Shown here one piece after another: positions 48,001-59,470 of a stretch of 64,000 nt of DNA. Positions within the stretch are counted from its first letter, which is position 1. Every line of letters begins with the position of its first letter. Source of the stretch: Plasmodium coatneyi (Eukaryota > Apicomplexa > Aconoidasida > Haemosporida > Plasmodiidae); contig NC_033567.1 of the NCBI RefSeq assembly GCF_001680005.1, positions 4,092,001-4,156,000 on the forward strand, read 5' to 3'. A program made the translations under genes and the position numbers. Under the pieces are notes generated by a model. That model did no database searches. It saw only the letters and a program-made list of their open reading frames with translations, and was not told the DNA's origin.

Positions 48001-51000
48001 TTCTGCGTCATCCATGGCTTTACTGTTAACGTTATAGTTAGCGTCACTCGGGGGGGAATTCCTCCTAAGTTCAACACTCATTTTTGGTTGGTCCTCATTA
48101 CCCACATTTGTGTTACCGATTCTCTCACTTTTTCCGCTCTTGGAGTTGTAAGAATAATTCCCCGAATTATCGTCATCCTCTTCTCTCTTTTGTTTGATCA
48201 GCATATCATCTATGCTGTTCTCCTTTTCCACGTATTCCTCCACATTTGTGGGTTCCACTTCATCGTTGCTTTTGCTTGACTCCCGCTTTTCTTCCGCCAA
48301 ATCGTTACTACCCCGTTTGGTAGATTTACCCGTGTTGACAAAATTGCTGTCATCCTTCACACTACCTTCGCTACCTTCCCGATGGGAACTTTTACTCTCA
48401 TTAGAAGAGTACAACATGGGAACCTGACTGATGCTTTTGATGGACCCTTTGTTCTTCCTTACAGCGGGGTTGTTTTCACTCCTATTTTCCTGCCTTTCGA
48501 AATTTCTAAGAATCTTCAAAAAGAAGGGCGAATTTTCTAGCGTAAAAATACTACTGCATTTTGTTAAGGTCTGCAGACACGCATTGGTACAAATATTTAT
48601 GTTCAAATTAGTACTGATAAAAATTATTTTCTCGAACCCACTGAAGAAGCACACGTCTAGCGTGTTCGTGTAGGAGAAGATCAAGCAGAGAGACGATATG
48701 AAATATCTGCACGTGGAATTAAATACGTTAAAAAATAGGGACATGCTCCGATCGTACTGGTCATTTGGATTCACATACTTGTTTACATGCGGATTCTTTT
48801 CTTCCTTTTCGCTTCGATCGTTCGTGGGGTTGCAACTATTCGCGCTGCAATGCACACCGCTATACAAATCGCCCCCCCTTCCTGCATTTTTACTCGTCCC
48901 TTCGACTGTGTTCTCACTGTAGCAATCGAGCCTTCGTTTCAGTTCGTCCTCAAAAGAGGGATTCTTTCCACTAATGATATTGGGTGGTTGTGCCACTGCC
49001 TCATTGTTTGCATGCATTCTCTCAAACCTGCTGCCACACGCCGATAATTCATTTGGTGCAAATCCACTCCCACCATTTAGATCTATCGTCGCGAAGCAAT
49101 ACTGATTTAGGGACATTCTCAATATGTTTAAAAAAATTACATAAAAAGAATTCACAAGGGATAAAATACTATCAACCGTAGACGCAAGCAGACGTACTTC
49201 GTCAGCGTCTTTGTAGCATAAATCATCAAACAGGGTTTTACTCACTTTCTTCTCCGAGGAGTATTTAAATAAGTAGAAATTTTCCCTCGGGTTTTCGCAA
49301 CTGTTTGGTAAAATTAGGGGGTAACTCAAAAAGTTGCGGAATGGCATTTCGTTGGAGCTGCCTTGGACTTCCTTCGCATGGTTCCCTTCGTCCAGGTTCT
49401 GCTGCTTTGGTTTTATTTGACCGTCACTCTGCTTGAGTTTTTTCTGGTCATTTTCTCTGCCTCTTTCTATGTGTCTTTCTTTGTCGCTTTCTTTGTGGTT
49501 CCCCTCCGCGCCCTTCTTTTCGCCCGTGTATATCCTATCATACTTAAACACCTTCAAATGGGCGTACATTTTTGTTATGTCGATCGAATGCAAAAATAAC
49601 AATTCGTGAATAATTTTGCTAATATATTCGACGATTCTGATGAACAGGACATCGTCGTCATCACTGTGGTGTTCCCCCTGCCCGGTTGAGATTTTCACTC
49701 CCATTACATCACTCTGCTTGGGGTCCGTTTTGCACGAGTTAGGCTCCCCCGCTTTGCTTCCCTTACTTTCCCCATCGGATTTACTGCTTACTACATCGGG
49801 ACGTTTCTGAGAGGGGGGGTTTTCGGTGGAGGCATTTTGTACTGCCGCAGGGGGGTGCTCACCATCTTGAATGTAGCCCCTCTTCGTTTTTTTTTTTTTC
49901 TTCTTTTTTTTCTTCACTCCTTCGATACCGCTAGTTATGGCATCGTTGGGCACTTCTGGGTCTTTCTTCGCATTTTCCTCCTCAGCTGCTCCTCCCTCCT
50001 TCATCGTTCCCCCCCTATGGGAGAAATACTTGTACAAATGGAACAGCGTCAGTGTGTCATCAAAGAGATAGAAAAAAAAATTTAAAACAATGAGCAATTT
50101 TGAAAAGGGTTGCGTCAAGCACAAATGTTGAATTAGGATTAGGAACAGAAATTTTATTTCGCCCAGGAAGTACTGAAAATATCTGTGACAAATAATTTTA
50201 AAAATTTTCAGGCATCGATAAAAAACGTCTATGTGTAAGTTATACTTTAGGGATACCAGTATAATGTATATAATTTCAAATTTCAATAATTTGAAAAAAT
50301 CTAAATTTTTTAAAAAGTGTTCATAGTTGTTAAGAAATATATATAGTAGATCTAGACAAAAGTTCAGTGGCAAAATTAAATTGTTCTTATTGTAGGTGGT
50401 CAGGATTTCTGCCCTTTGGTCACACGAGTCTGGTTGCACATTTTCCTTATCATCATGGTTCATTTTGTTATCCGTCTGGTTTTTCCCATTTGTGCTTTTT
50501 AAAATTTTCAAGAATTTTTTTATATTGGAACTTTTCACACTATACATGTGCATGCTTTCTTCCTTACTGGACTTGTTTTTTTTTTGCTGCTCTTCTTCTT
50601 CCTCCTCCTGTGCATTATGTTTTACTTCCACAGGGGGGTCGGCGTTGCTTCTGTCCGACTGTAGTGTGTCTTTTGAATAACTTGTATGCTTAAGGGGGGT
50701 AATTATTTTGCCATCATTTGGTTCTTCTTTGAGGGTACCATTCGTGCCATTTCCCTGGGGCTGATCAGCACCATTTTGATCGTTGCTTCGTGCGGATTGC
50801 GGCTTACTGGAAAGTTCATTCGTTTGAGATATATTCGAATTTTGCCTTCGCTCTTGACTTACACTAGCGGCGTCATTAACAGTCTGTTCTTTTCCTTTTT
50901 CCTCCGCTGCGGTTCCATACGCACAGGGCGAAGAAACCCCAGCAGAGTTATACTTTAGTCTAATATTTACAAAACAACAGTAACAGAGGTAATGAATTAG

Positions 51001-51870
51001 GGAAAGCAATTTATTCTTATTTTTCATGAAACTCTGATTTTTCAGATCTGTTATGTAGATGAGATCTATGGGGCTATCCGTATCATATGGCAAATCAAAA
51101 TTTTCAAAGTAGAGGTGCTTCACTTCTTCTGAGTGGTCCTCCTCCACGTGCACACACTTGTGGTGATCACTGTTTCGTTTTTCTTGTGGGTCATTTTTCT
51201 GCTCATCCGACTCGCACAAGGAATTTCCTAAGTTATCAGACGGAGTGACCCCAACTCTGCTCTCCCTATTACACAAATCAGTGAGCGAATTGAGGAGCTG
51301 CTTATACGCAGCACAACACGTTTGGTACAAAATGGTATTGTTATCACATAATGATGAATAATAAACGGAGTATAAAATTTTCAGCAAGGTGTTAATAATG
51401 TCCTTGCCGTAATATTCCATATACTGATGAGAAAAAGCGGCTAATATTATTTGCACAATTTTAATTAGAACTTTCTTATCCTCAAGGAATGTCAAATCGA
51501 ATAACTTGTTGGTAATTTTTTCAATTTGTTTCTCTATATTTATGTGCCTAAAATTTTTTATTGTGTTTTTGTTGTCTATTAAGTAGAGGATGTAACAGAC
51601 GACTCTTTTAATTATGAGCAAGCAAAGGTTGGAAATTTTATGGCTATTGATATGCATTCCTATGTTGATAATTTCGATAATTTCATCTATGGGGAATTCA
51701 AAGCTGCTGAACAGTTGGTTTTTATTCGATTCGATTATACTATTGTAGTTTTTAATTTTTATGACGCATATTTCTGTCTTCTCCTTTATGCACACGTTTT
51801 TTTTCCTTGCCTCGGCGATTAGCACCTTCATGTCATTTTCCAGTTCTTCTAGCAGCGGCAGTGGATCCAT
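42064..51870 (-). CDS. MON2: MON2 homologue (Sec7/BIG-related scaffold), 7 exons, 2945 aa
   Basis: Exons are 51870-43572, 43419-43313, 43194-43130, 42988-42859, 42635-42536, 42387-42324 and 42136-42064. All junctions keep the frame, giving 8838 nt. The N-terminus (LEELENDMKVLIAEARKK, then IKNYNSIIESNKN and ISNLCLLIIKRVV) follows the DCB region of MON2, a large Arf-GEF-like protein without a Sec7 domain. The HUS-like region follows near residues 500-600 (LNFCLDLLYIFLNNYEHFLK). The rest is helical (HEAT-like), broken by Asn/Lys/Ser-rich inserts including a Lys run. In yeast and animals MON2 works with DOPEY on trans-Golgi/endosome membranes in recycling and flippase transport. A Sec7 catalytic block was not seen, which favours MON2 over BIG/GBF Arf-GEFs. 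The start at 51870 gives the family N-terminus. Confidence 0.85.
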
Positions 51871-53752
51871 CTTCGCAGGTTTTCATCCGCATGGTTATGT
51901 GATTTGGCCGATCGGCTAATGATCCGCTAATGATAGGATAACTGGTTTGCCACCGCTACGCTTTCATCACACGCAATGTGTTTTGTTCTACTTGTGTGTG
52001 ATCCATACGCGTTATGCCACTCCGTCGTATACGTTGTGCTGAGGAAGAACAACAGACGCTTGACACTGTTTCTTCACAAAACAGCAGCAAAGGGGACAAA
52101 CCACGAGAGGTGGGAAAGAAAAAAATTAAGAGCTCAAAAAAAAAAGTAGCAAACAGTAAGGTACAAAGGGGAACGTTCTTAAAGTGATGAAGCGGGAATG
52201 TTAATACTAACGCATGTGTTATATTTTTTCTTCCTTTTTTGTTTATTTTTTTAGCAAGGATGAACTAAAACAATTTAATGTACGCTAACATCACGTACCT
52301 GGCAAAGGGAGGGAAGATCCATCATGGAGTAAAACCAGCCCTTTGCCCAGTACTCTATGTGTCTGTGACTGTCATTCAGTTTTTACCTATACATGTATTC
52401 AAAGGAAAGAACAAGAATACGCAAAAGGGGAAAAGTAAAATAGGTTTTAATCATAAAAATAGGAATGCCCAGCGAAACATTTTTTTATTACGTGCTGGTG
52501 AAGGCATACAATTTTTTTTGTTACAGAACGGTTTGTGCGTACAAAAAAAAAGCAAGGGGGAAATGCCTCATGAAGGCGATAAAAAAAAAAAAAAAAAAAA
52601 AAAAAAAGCATTGGGAAAGTCATACATACCAAATGTTATTAGTCTATTTTAAGCATTTAAACCAGGGATGTGGCACAATTAAGCTTAAAGCATTTTTCTC
52701 TTTTTTCACTTGTGTGCATATGGCTACGCCATATAAATGTACAGCATATTTATGAGTATGTAATTGAACAATTAAGCGAGTCAACACACTTTGCAAGAAT
52801 TTCGTCTGGCATATTCCCCTTTTCCTTTGTTGCTTCCCCTATGCATACGTGCTAACGTAAGCATATGTAGTACCTTCCTTTTGTCCCTGTGGGGTGGTAT
52901 ACACGTATACAAATCGGGCTAAACGACTCGGCTAAGCGTGCTGGCGAACAAGCCAATATATGCCCCAATTTGTGCGCAAAATTACGCGTACAAACTACCA
53001 CCTTAAAGAGGCAACATTTTAGGGAGTGGCAGGAAGTGCTAATTGTGCAGTTTTTGCAGTACACCTAAAGCAGCACATGAAGAATATTTAAACATTTTCA
53101 ATCATTTCACGGATTATCGCCACGACCTTTCCTTCCTTCACAGCACTTATTTTCTTCTCTTCAGAGAGATACAATGTTGTAGCAACAATTTTTACCACTT
53201 GAAAAAGATAGCCACGTTAGAAAAACAAACTGACCACACAGGTGTTAACTGTAGAATTACTACTTAGCAAGGGGGGAATGAAATGAGAGCACGGACTGCA
53301 ATGCGTGATGTTATCTATAAAGTAAAGGGCGCATGCTACACATGGAAGTTTTTTTTTTTTTTTGAACCCTTTCATTTTCGTACGAACAGTTGTAAGATTG
53401 TGTCCGTACAGCAAAATCTGCATTCATTCTTTCGTTACCTATTTGTAGAGACACACACGCAGAATGAGGCCCCCCGTTTAAAGTGTTCCATGGCGATTAC
53501 GAATTTGGAGAAGACAGTAATCAAAAGTGTTCTTTCCCGCAGGGAAGGAAAAAAAAAAATACATTAATTTTGTTTCCTCACTATAAATTAAAAATTGGAG
53601 GAACAACATTTCAGGGTTATTCTTCCTCATAAGGGGAAAAAAATATCTTTGCATATTCGGGCATATATATTTTTTCTTCTCCGCCACGTGAAGAATACCC
53701 CGCCAACACCACTTAATGCATACAACGGAAGTTAAAACAGAAAAAGGAAAAA
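51871..53752. other. Divergent intergenic region shared by MON2 and syntaxin 6
   Basis: These 1.88 kb separate the start codons of two divergent genes, so both promoters should lie here. An A27 run occurs at 52581-52607, with T-rich stretches around 52224-52254 and a T run near 53349-53363. Open frames here (e.g. 52278-52652, +) are padded by poly-Lys from A runs and I do not support them. Confidence 0.55.
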
Positions 53753-55486
53753 ATGAAGACGGAAAAGGATGACCCCTTTCATGAAGCAAAACAGTATGGA
53801 AATAAAAACATTATATATGTGTGTACGTGTACACACGTTAAGTAAAAAGAGAAGTAAAGTACCACGTTGCAAATATTTTTTTTTTTCTCCCACATTTGGA
53901 AAAAACGCACAGTCTACATAAATACACACGTGAAAGGAGACCAAAACTGTTGTACCTATCTGTGCGATAATAATTCATTATGTGGTCACATTATTGCACA
54001 ATTCCCTTTTAGCGAAGTGGATGTCTCAGTGCAGAAGTTGCAAAGTCTATACAACAACTGGAATAGCATCCCGGACAAGAATTCAATGTAAAACATTTAA
54101 TCATTTTGCAGAATAATTGCTCACAATGCAGTGGGGAAAAAAAGAAACCTATGCAGAAACTACCTTATTTTTGCTGACGAAGCGTAATTCCCGTGGGTGC
54201 TTCCACACGCATGCTCCATTTCAATAGAGTAGCTTTAACAATCCATTTAAAAGGCAAATTCAAATTTGTTTCCCCGCAGGCTTGCCAAGGAAAAATACTC
54301 CCTCATAAAGGAAGAAATAAAATATCTTAACGAAGACTTAGATGATCTGGACAACTCCGTCAATGTTGTGAAAAAAAATTTATTCAAATTTAATATTAGC
54401 AATGAGGAGTTGGAAAACCGAGCCAATTCTCTGAAAAATATTCGAACCGTCCTGAACGATATTGCCAGCAATTTGACGTACAAGGTTAGAGCAGCGGGCA
54501 GAAACTCCACGTAATCGACTAGGAAGGGAAGAATCTTTTGTGCGATAAATGCAACATTTACGTTTTCCCTCTTTTTTCTGGCAGGTTTTAAACTACAGTG
54601 GAGACATGAAGGGAGAATACGACGCAGTAATGCATTAAAAAAAAAAGAAAAGCGAAAAGGCGAAAAAGGAAGGAATGGCCAGTGGGGGGTAGCTGATTCG
54701 CTAATAAATATATGTGCACTGTCCGAAAACCGGGGGAATAACTCCACATTACATAATTTTGAAAAAAAATAGAGAGAATGAACCTTTTATGCCCCAATGC
54801 ATATACATGTATGCGCTCTTTTTTGTGTGTATTTCCAGGTTGTGCTGAAAAGGCAAGATAACGATTTAGACGAACTAGCCGAATCAGCGGAGCGGCTGCA
54901 CAACGCCGCCATTACTATCAATACAGAGTTGAAGGATCAACAAAAGTATAAAAAGAGTGAATAGAGAATATTTTCAGTTTCGTACTTTTATTTTATTTCG
55001 AAACATCTATTATTTTATCCTCCCCATGACCCCCACTTATGTAGGCTGCTTGACGAGTTGGAAAACGAAATGGATTACTCAAGTGAGCCAAAAAGGAGAA
55101 GCACTTTTGTACATACGTCTCGTGCATGGCGAATAAGTACGCTTTTGCTTCTGCCGTAAAGAATCTTCATTTCATTCTGACCACTTTCCCCCTCAGATGA
55201 AAAAATGAACTTTGTGACGAAAAAAATTGGAGATTATTTAAAGACAAATAGTAAGTGCAGAAAGGAGGGGCTATTAAATAGAGTACAAGAGTCATTTTGC
55301 ATAAAGCGCGTTCGGGGGAGTGCCACCCCGTATGCTATGTCGCACATTTATCTGTGCTGATCTCGTAATGATAATCCTCCCGTTTTTTTCCGTTGCCCCC
55401 GTTTCGCAGATCCGAAAGTACTATCCTTAATAGTCTACCTGACGCTTATCTCATTTTTTTTGTTATTTGTCCTCGTGGTTTCCTAA
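53753..55486 (+). CDS. STX6: Syntaxin-6-type Qc-SNARE, 8 exons, 212 aa
   Basis: Exons are 53753-53793, 54013-54087, 54280-54484, 54585-54626, 54839-54945, 55045-55082, 55197-55250 and 55410-55486; all junctions keep the frame (639 nt). The start MKTEKDDPFHEAKHEVDV continues across the first junction into VQKLQSLYNNW, matching the N-terminal helix of syntaxin 6/10 (family pattern EDPFxxVKxEV...LFxxW). The SNARE motif spans residues ~122-185, with RQDNDLDELAESAERLHNAA. The central zero-layer Gln is in ELKDQ. One C-terminal membrane anchor follows (VLSLIVYLTLISFFLLFVLV). Syntaxin-6 SNAREs mediate fusion between endosomes and the trans-Golgi. No exon is longer than 205 nt, so open-frame searches miss this gene almost completely. 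Confidence 0.92.
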
Positions 55487-56395
55487 TTGGATAATTCCTT
55501 CTTCGAAAGGGCATCGTCCGTCTACGAGCATCTAATAAGCGCATATTTGTATATAAGCAACATGCTCATGCGTATGTTCCACATGGGATACTTCACCTGG
55601 GCGCATCTAACGCGGGATAACAACTTCCTTTGCTTTTCAAAACAACTTATAATTTTATCAAACAATTGCTCGAGTTGATGGGGAAGGATCCCAATTTTTT
55701 GTTTAAAAAAGGAATACATACATAACACGTGGGAAGCCCCTCAGAAAGGTTTACTGCATTTACCACTTCAATTTGGGTACATGCACATATGCTTATTTAC
55801 GCATTTTTGTGGGGGTCCTTATGCCCCTTTGACAAGATCCTACGTGAGGTACTTGCCCCCTTCGGAGTAATATATTTGACAAAAGCAAAAAAAAAAAAAA
55901 AAAAAAAAAAAACTTTTACAATTCAACCGCGCGAGGATGGAACATATAGTTCAATTTTTATGGAGACACAACTTTTTTACAAAGTCATATATGTGTACCA
56001 ATATATATGTGTGTTTAATTCAAATTGTGGTGAGAATTGAGTAAAGGAGATGTGAATGTTGGCTGAATGCCGGAACAAATTTAAGGCAGAGCTGATCGAG
56101 TGGTGCGCAGTGTTCCGTTTTTCAGGAGTATGCACTGCGCATGCGCCAGCAGGAACGGGTAAACGTAAGCACAGGTGGAGTGCATACCCTTGTACATATA
56201 AACACAGACGCGAAGGCGAACGTGATAGGGGGCCCTTTTATTAGCACCTCTGCAATATAAAGTAACTACGATAATGGTCACTTTTTCCCGGGCACCTTTT
56301 AAAATGTTGGCCACGCTACAAACTGCTGCACAGATAGGAAAACTGTTTTTTCCTTTTTTTTTTAAAATCATTTTATTGCTAAATTAATGATCCGT
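55487..56395. other. Convergent intergenic region after syntaxin 6
   Basis: The 3' ends of syntaxin 6 (+) and the zinc-knuckle gene (-) face each other. An A26 run lies at 55887-55912. I see no gene. Short open frames on both strands lack family features. Confidence 0.55.
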
Positions 56396-58924
56396 TTATC
56401 GGTAGTTTTGGTAACCGCCTCTACCGGGGTACACATTCGTATACGCGTTTTTGTACAAGGGGTTTCCCCCTCTGTTGTTGGCCGGTCCGTTCGCACTGTG
56501 GTGATTGTGCTTATGGAGAGTTACGTTACTGTTGTGACCGCTGTAACTTCCGTAGTTGCCTGTGCCAAGGTTGTGTTTGGGAATGTCATAAGTGTGTTGA
56601 TTATTGGGATGGCTCCTGTACACACTATTCGAGTTATTTTTATTCACAAGTAAGTTCACATTTGGCTTCATGGCGGAACTACCTCTTGGATTACTAAATT
56701 GACCACTGGCGGTGGTAGAGGATTTGTATACACCTGGCCTCGTATTATATATTTGCCCACTCGTGTATCCCTTGGTGGCGTGATTGGTCTCATTACGTAT
56801 GTTATAGTAACTGCTTGGATTATTACTGACGTTGTTTCTGTTGTCCTGACCCCTGCCATGATTGATATAGTAATTGCCCATGCTACTGTCATGAACGTAT
56901 CTATTATTATTGTAATTTACACTGCTGTACGGGTCGATACTTCTATTTCCACTGCCATATTTTCCTCCCTGTGGGTAGAAGTCACTTATATTGGCATGTT
57001 TGTTACTGCTTAACTGTTGCTTATTTTTGTAATCATAGTAACTACTGCTTTGGTGGGCATCATTCTTGTGTCTTTTATTATTCGAGTAGAAATTATTTTG
57101 GCTACCTGTATCGTACGTATCGTAATTCCTCTTCTGCCTGTTCCTTTGTGCGTTATCTTGAAAAGAGTACTTTGTGAGGGCTACGTTACGTTTGCTGCTG
57201 TCATAAGAATACTTGTTTCCTACCATGTACACGTTGTTATTGCTGCTATGATTGCTTGCGTCTTTGTGGCGGTTGTGTGGGGCACCAACGACCCTTTCCT
57301 GTTTTGGTGCAACTTGGCTATTGTCACCGTCACGTCTGTTATTGAGTTGATTGCCACCTACATTTCCACCACTGCTGTTGCTCTGAGGGGACTGATTCTG
57401 CACATTTGTTAGGGCATTATTATTAGCATCACTGTTGCCCTTCCGTTCATTCGTTTTGGGTTCATGTAAAAACCATACATTTTTTGGATTTCTTAAGTAG
57501 ACAAAATAGGATGGATTCAACTTGCTGCTATATTCCCTCCTAACGTTTTGCGAGTGCTTGGCGTAAACGTACGGAGGCCTTCCACATTTCAAATGGTCAT
57601 TAGAAAAACAATTTAAGCAAGACATACTTTTATACGGATACTGGATATTTTTTAACTCATTTATAAGCATTTTTGCGTTTGCTTTGAATGCAACATATTG
57701 TGTCTTGGTGTTGTGGCACATCGGTCCATTCACCCGCTTATAGCACAAAAAGCAGAATGTATTTTTACACACATGTCTGAAGGTAAACTCTCTGTCGCAA
57801 TCGCTGGATCCGCAGTTCTGACATATGTACTTTTTTTCTTTATACAATTCGCTTTGGAAGTAAAAGTGGAAAAACAAATTTTCGGAATTCATGTCTGGGA
57901 ATTTTACTAACCAATTTTTTATTTTTTCTCGAAAATCGTCTACCACGTGGTTGGACATGGAATCGTCTGGGCAAATTTCTTCACCCATTTGTACAGACCC
58001 TTCTTCACATATTTCTGCACCTTCGTCCATGGCCCATTTTGGAGTGCCCCCCTCCTCACCTTCGATGTCCTCTGGGGGGGGTTCCTCCTCCTGAACGGTT
58101 TCTTCTTCCATTTCGGCAGTCCCCCCTTGGTCAATTGAGTCTGTCCCCGTATTTTCTACACCTGCATCAGTGACAGCGTTCTCTTCACCCACTTCGAAAG
58201 GCGCATCTTCCCCATCCACTTCGATAGGCGCAACTTCCCCGTCCACTTCGATAGGCGCATCTTCCCCGTCCACTTCGATAGCACCATTTTCTTCACCCTC
58301 CTCGTTAGCAGCAACTACACCTTCCAATGGCGGGCTGTCCCCCCTCTGAGGGGCCATCCTTCCCAAAAGGACATCCACAAAATTGTCATAATCCGCTGAT
58401 ACATCTTCGCCAACCATATTTGGATCATAATAATATCTACTGTTGGCCTCATTTTGCTTACTCCTTTTGTTCCTCTCCTGAGAGGCAGATGAAACGATGA
58501 GATATATTTTATCCTTCCTCAATTTCAGTAATTTCTTTTCATTCTCTTCTAAGTTTTGTTCCTTAGAAGAATCTGCTTCCAAATGTTCGGGGGTTTCAAT
58601 TAAAATATTATCCTTTTGAAAACTGGTCAAAATATGCGCTCGAATTTTCTTCCTTATATTTTCATAGTCGTTAATTTGACTTTCGTTTAATTCATCCAGC
58701 ATATCGAAACTATCGCTTGTGCTGATTTGGTCCATTTGCAAAGTTATGACTTCATTTTCTTCGACGGTACAGTGGATATTATTGTTTTCGTTGTATTCCT
58801 CATCGGGGGCCACGGTAAGGCCCTCCCCATCCCCCCCGAAAATCCCATACAAATCCTTTTCTCTATTTATATTTAAGCGAACATTTTCGTCTGGATTTAT
58901 GTTTATTGTAAAAAGATTATCCAT
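56396..58924 (-). CDS. Asn-rich zinc-knuckle protein, 842 aa, function unknown
   Basis: A single exon starts at ATG 58924. The first 345 residues are acidic, with degenerate 9-residue repeats of EVDGEDAPI type at ~208-243. A Cys/His-rich module spans ~365-450. It begins CQNCGSSDCD, continues HVCKNTFCFLCYKRVNGPMC, and ends with a zinc-knuckle-like CLNCFSNDHLKC. The remaining ~390 residues are low-complexity, rich in Asn, Tyr, Ser, Gly and His with RG and RGG-like pieces at the end (GRGGYQNYR). Zinc knuckles with an RG/Asn-rich tail suggest RNA binding, loosely like AIR1/2 of the TRAMP complex. The knuckle spacing is not canonical, so this is inference. There is no signal peptide. Expected location is nucleus or RNA granules. 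Confidence 0.82.
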   Translation of the reverse strand: MDNLFTININPDENVRLNINREKDLYGIFGGDGEGLTVAPDEEYNENNNIHCTVEENEVITLQMDQISTSDSFDMLDELNESQINDYENIRKKIRAHILTSFQKDNILIETPEHLEADSSKEQNLEENEKKLLKLRKDKIYLIVSSASQERNKRSKQNEANSRYYYDPNMVGEDVSADYDNFVDVLLGRMAPQRGDSPPLEGVVAANEEGEENGAIEVDGEDAPIEVDGEVAPIEVDGEDAPFEVGEENAVTDAGVENTGTDSIDQGGTAEMEEETVQEEEPPPEDIEGEEGGTPKWAMDEGAEICEEGSVQMGEEICPDDSMSNHVVDDFREKIKNWLVKFPDMNSENLFFHFYFQSELYKEKKYICQNCGSSDCDREFTFRHVCKNTFCFLCYKRVNGPMCHNTKTQYVAFKANAKMLINELKNIQYPYKSMSCLNCFSNDHLKCGRPPYVYAKHSQNVRREYSSKLNPSYFVYLRNPKNVWFLHEPKTNERKGNSDANNNALTNVQNQSPQSNSSGGNVGGNQLNNRRDGDNSQVAPKQERVVGAPHNRHKDASNHSSNNNVYMVGNKYSYDSSKRNVALTKYSFQDNAQRNRQKRNYDTYDTGSQNNFYSNNKRHKNDAHQSSSYYDYKNKQQLSSNKHANISDFYPQGGKYGSGNRSIDPYSSVNYNNNRYVHDSSMGNYYINHGRGQDNRNNVSNNPSSYYNIRNETNHATKGYTSGQIYNTRPGVYKSSTTASGQFSNPRGSSAMKPNVNLLVNKNNSNSVYRSHPNNQHTYDIPKHNLGTGNYGSYSGHNSNVTLHKHNHHSANGPANNRGGNPLYKNAYTNVYPGRGGYQNYR
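58195..58305 (-). repeat. Coding 27-bp degenerate repeat (EVDGEDAPI units)
   Basis: Four to five imperfect 9-residue units (consensus EVDGEDAPI, with variants EVDGEVAPI and EVDGEDAPF) are encoded by near-identical 27-bp DNA units in the acidic N-terminal part of the zinc-knuckle protein. DNA-level identity between units shows recent duplication rather than selection on protein alone. Confidence 0.85.
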
Positions 58925-59403
58925 TAAAAGGTGCTATTTTTTTTTACTTATTTTTCCGTCCTATAACGGCGTGTTTGTGGCGCCTCAGATATTAGCGCAA
59001 AAGGTGTTCTTTCGTAGGAGTGATATTATTTTCCCTCTCCTATTATCTGCGTTCTTTTACTTCCCTTTTGTGTTAACTATTCCCATTAATTGTAATGTGT
59101 GAAAAATTAGAGGGTAGCACTATATGTGGATGCTCATATGTACATATTAGAACGCTCTGCTATGCATATGCGTCAAAGGGTCTGGTCACTGTTTGTTCTT
59201 TCTCAGTTTGGAAGAATTTCGGAAACCCCTTTGGCCCTTTTTCTTCTGCTCTTTCTTTCCACTACAAAAAGCGCCGAAAGGGGGCGAAAGGAACAAATGT
59301 CATTTTATGCAACTTAGCAAGCGGACGGAGGGGGGAGCTGGTCCAATGGGCAAAATTAGTCAGGTTAAACAAAAAAAGCCAATTCAGCAAAAGGTAAAAA
59401 AAA

Positions 59404-59470
59404 GCTGCACGTTACTGAAACATAAGCAAAAGCTGCAGGTCAAACAAACGTAAAACAAACGCTGCAAGTT
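59404..59470. repeat. Three phased GCTGCA motifs, 28-29 bp apart
   Basis: GCTGCA followed by CGTT, GGTC or AGTT occurs at 59404, 59432 and 59461, separated by A-rich spacers containing AAACAAA-type words. This reads as a decayed ~28-bp tandem repeat. A downstream GCGCAGC (about 59483-59489) is partly complementary to the last copy. Confidence 0.6.

Noticed and set aside
44545..50958. Numerous plus-strand frames of 60-137 codons antisense to MON2
   Set aside because: They are shadows of a long coding frame; they share no family features and no spliced model joins them.
52278..52755. Overlapping plus-strand frames upstream of syntaxin 6
   Set aside because: They are kept open by poly-Lys from the A27 run, and none leads into the syntaxin-6 frame.
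56387..57412. Plus-strand hydrophobic frames antisense to the zinc-knuckle gene
   Set aside because: The Val/Ile-rich content is the complement of Asn/Tyr-rich codons in the real gene.
59095..59397. 100-codon plus-strand frame with two overlapping alternatives
   Set aside because: Three overlapping short frames, none with domain likeness, in noncoding-like sequence; insufficient to call a gene.
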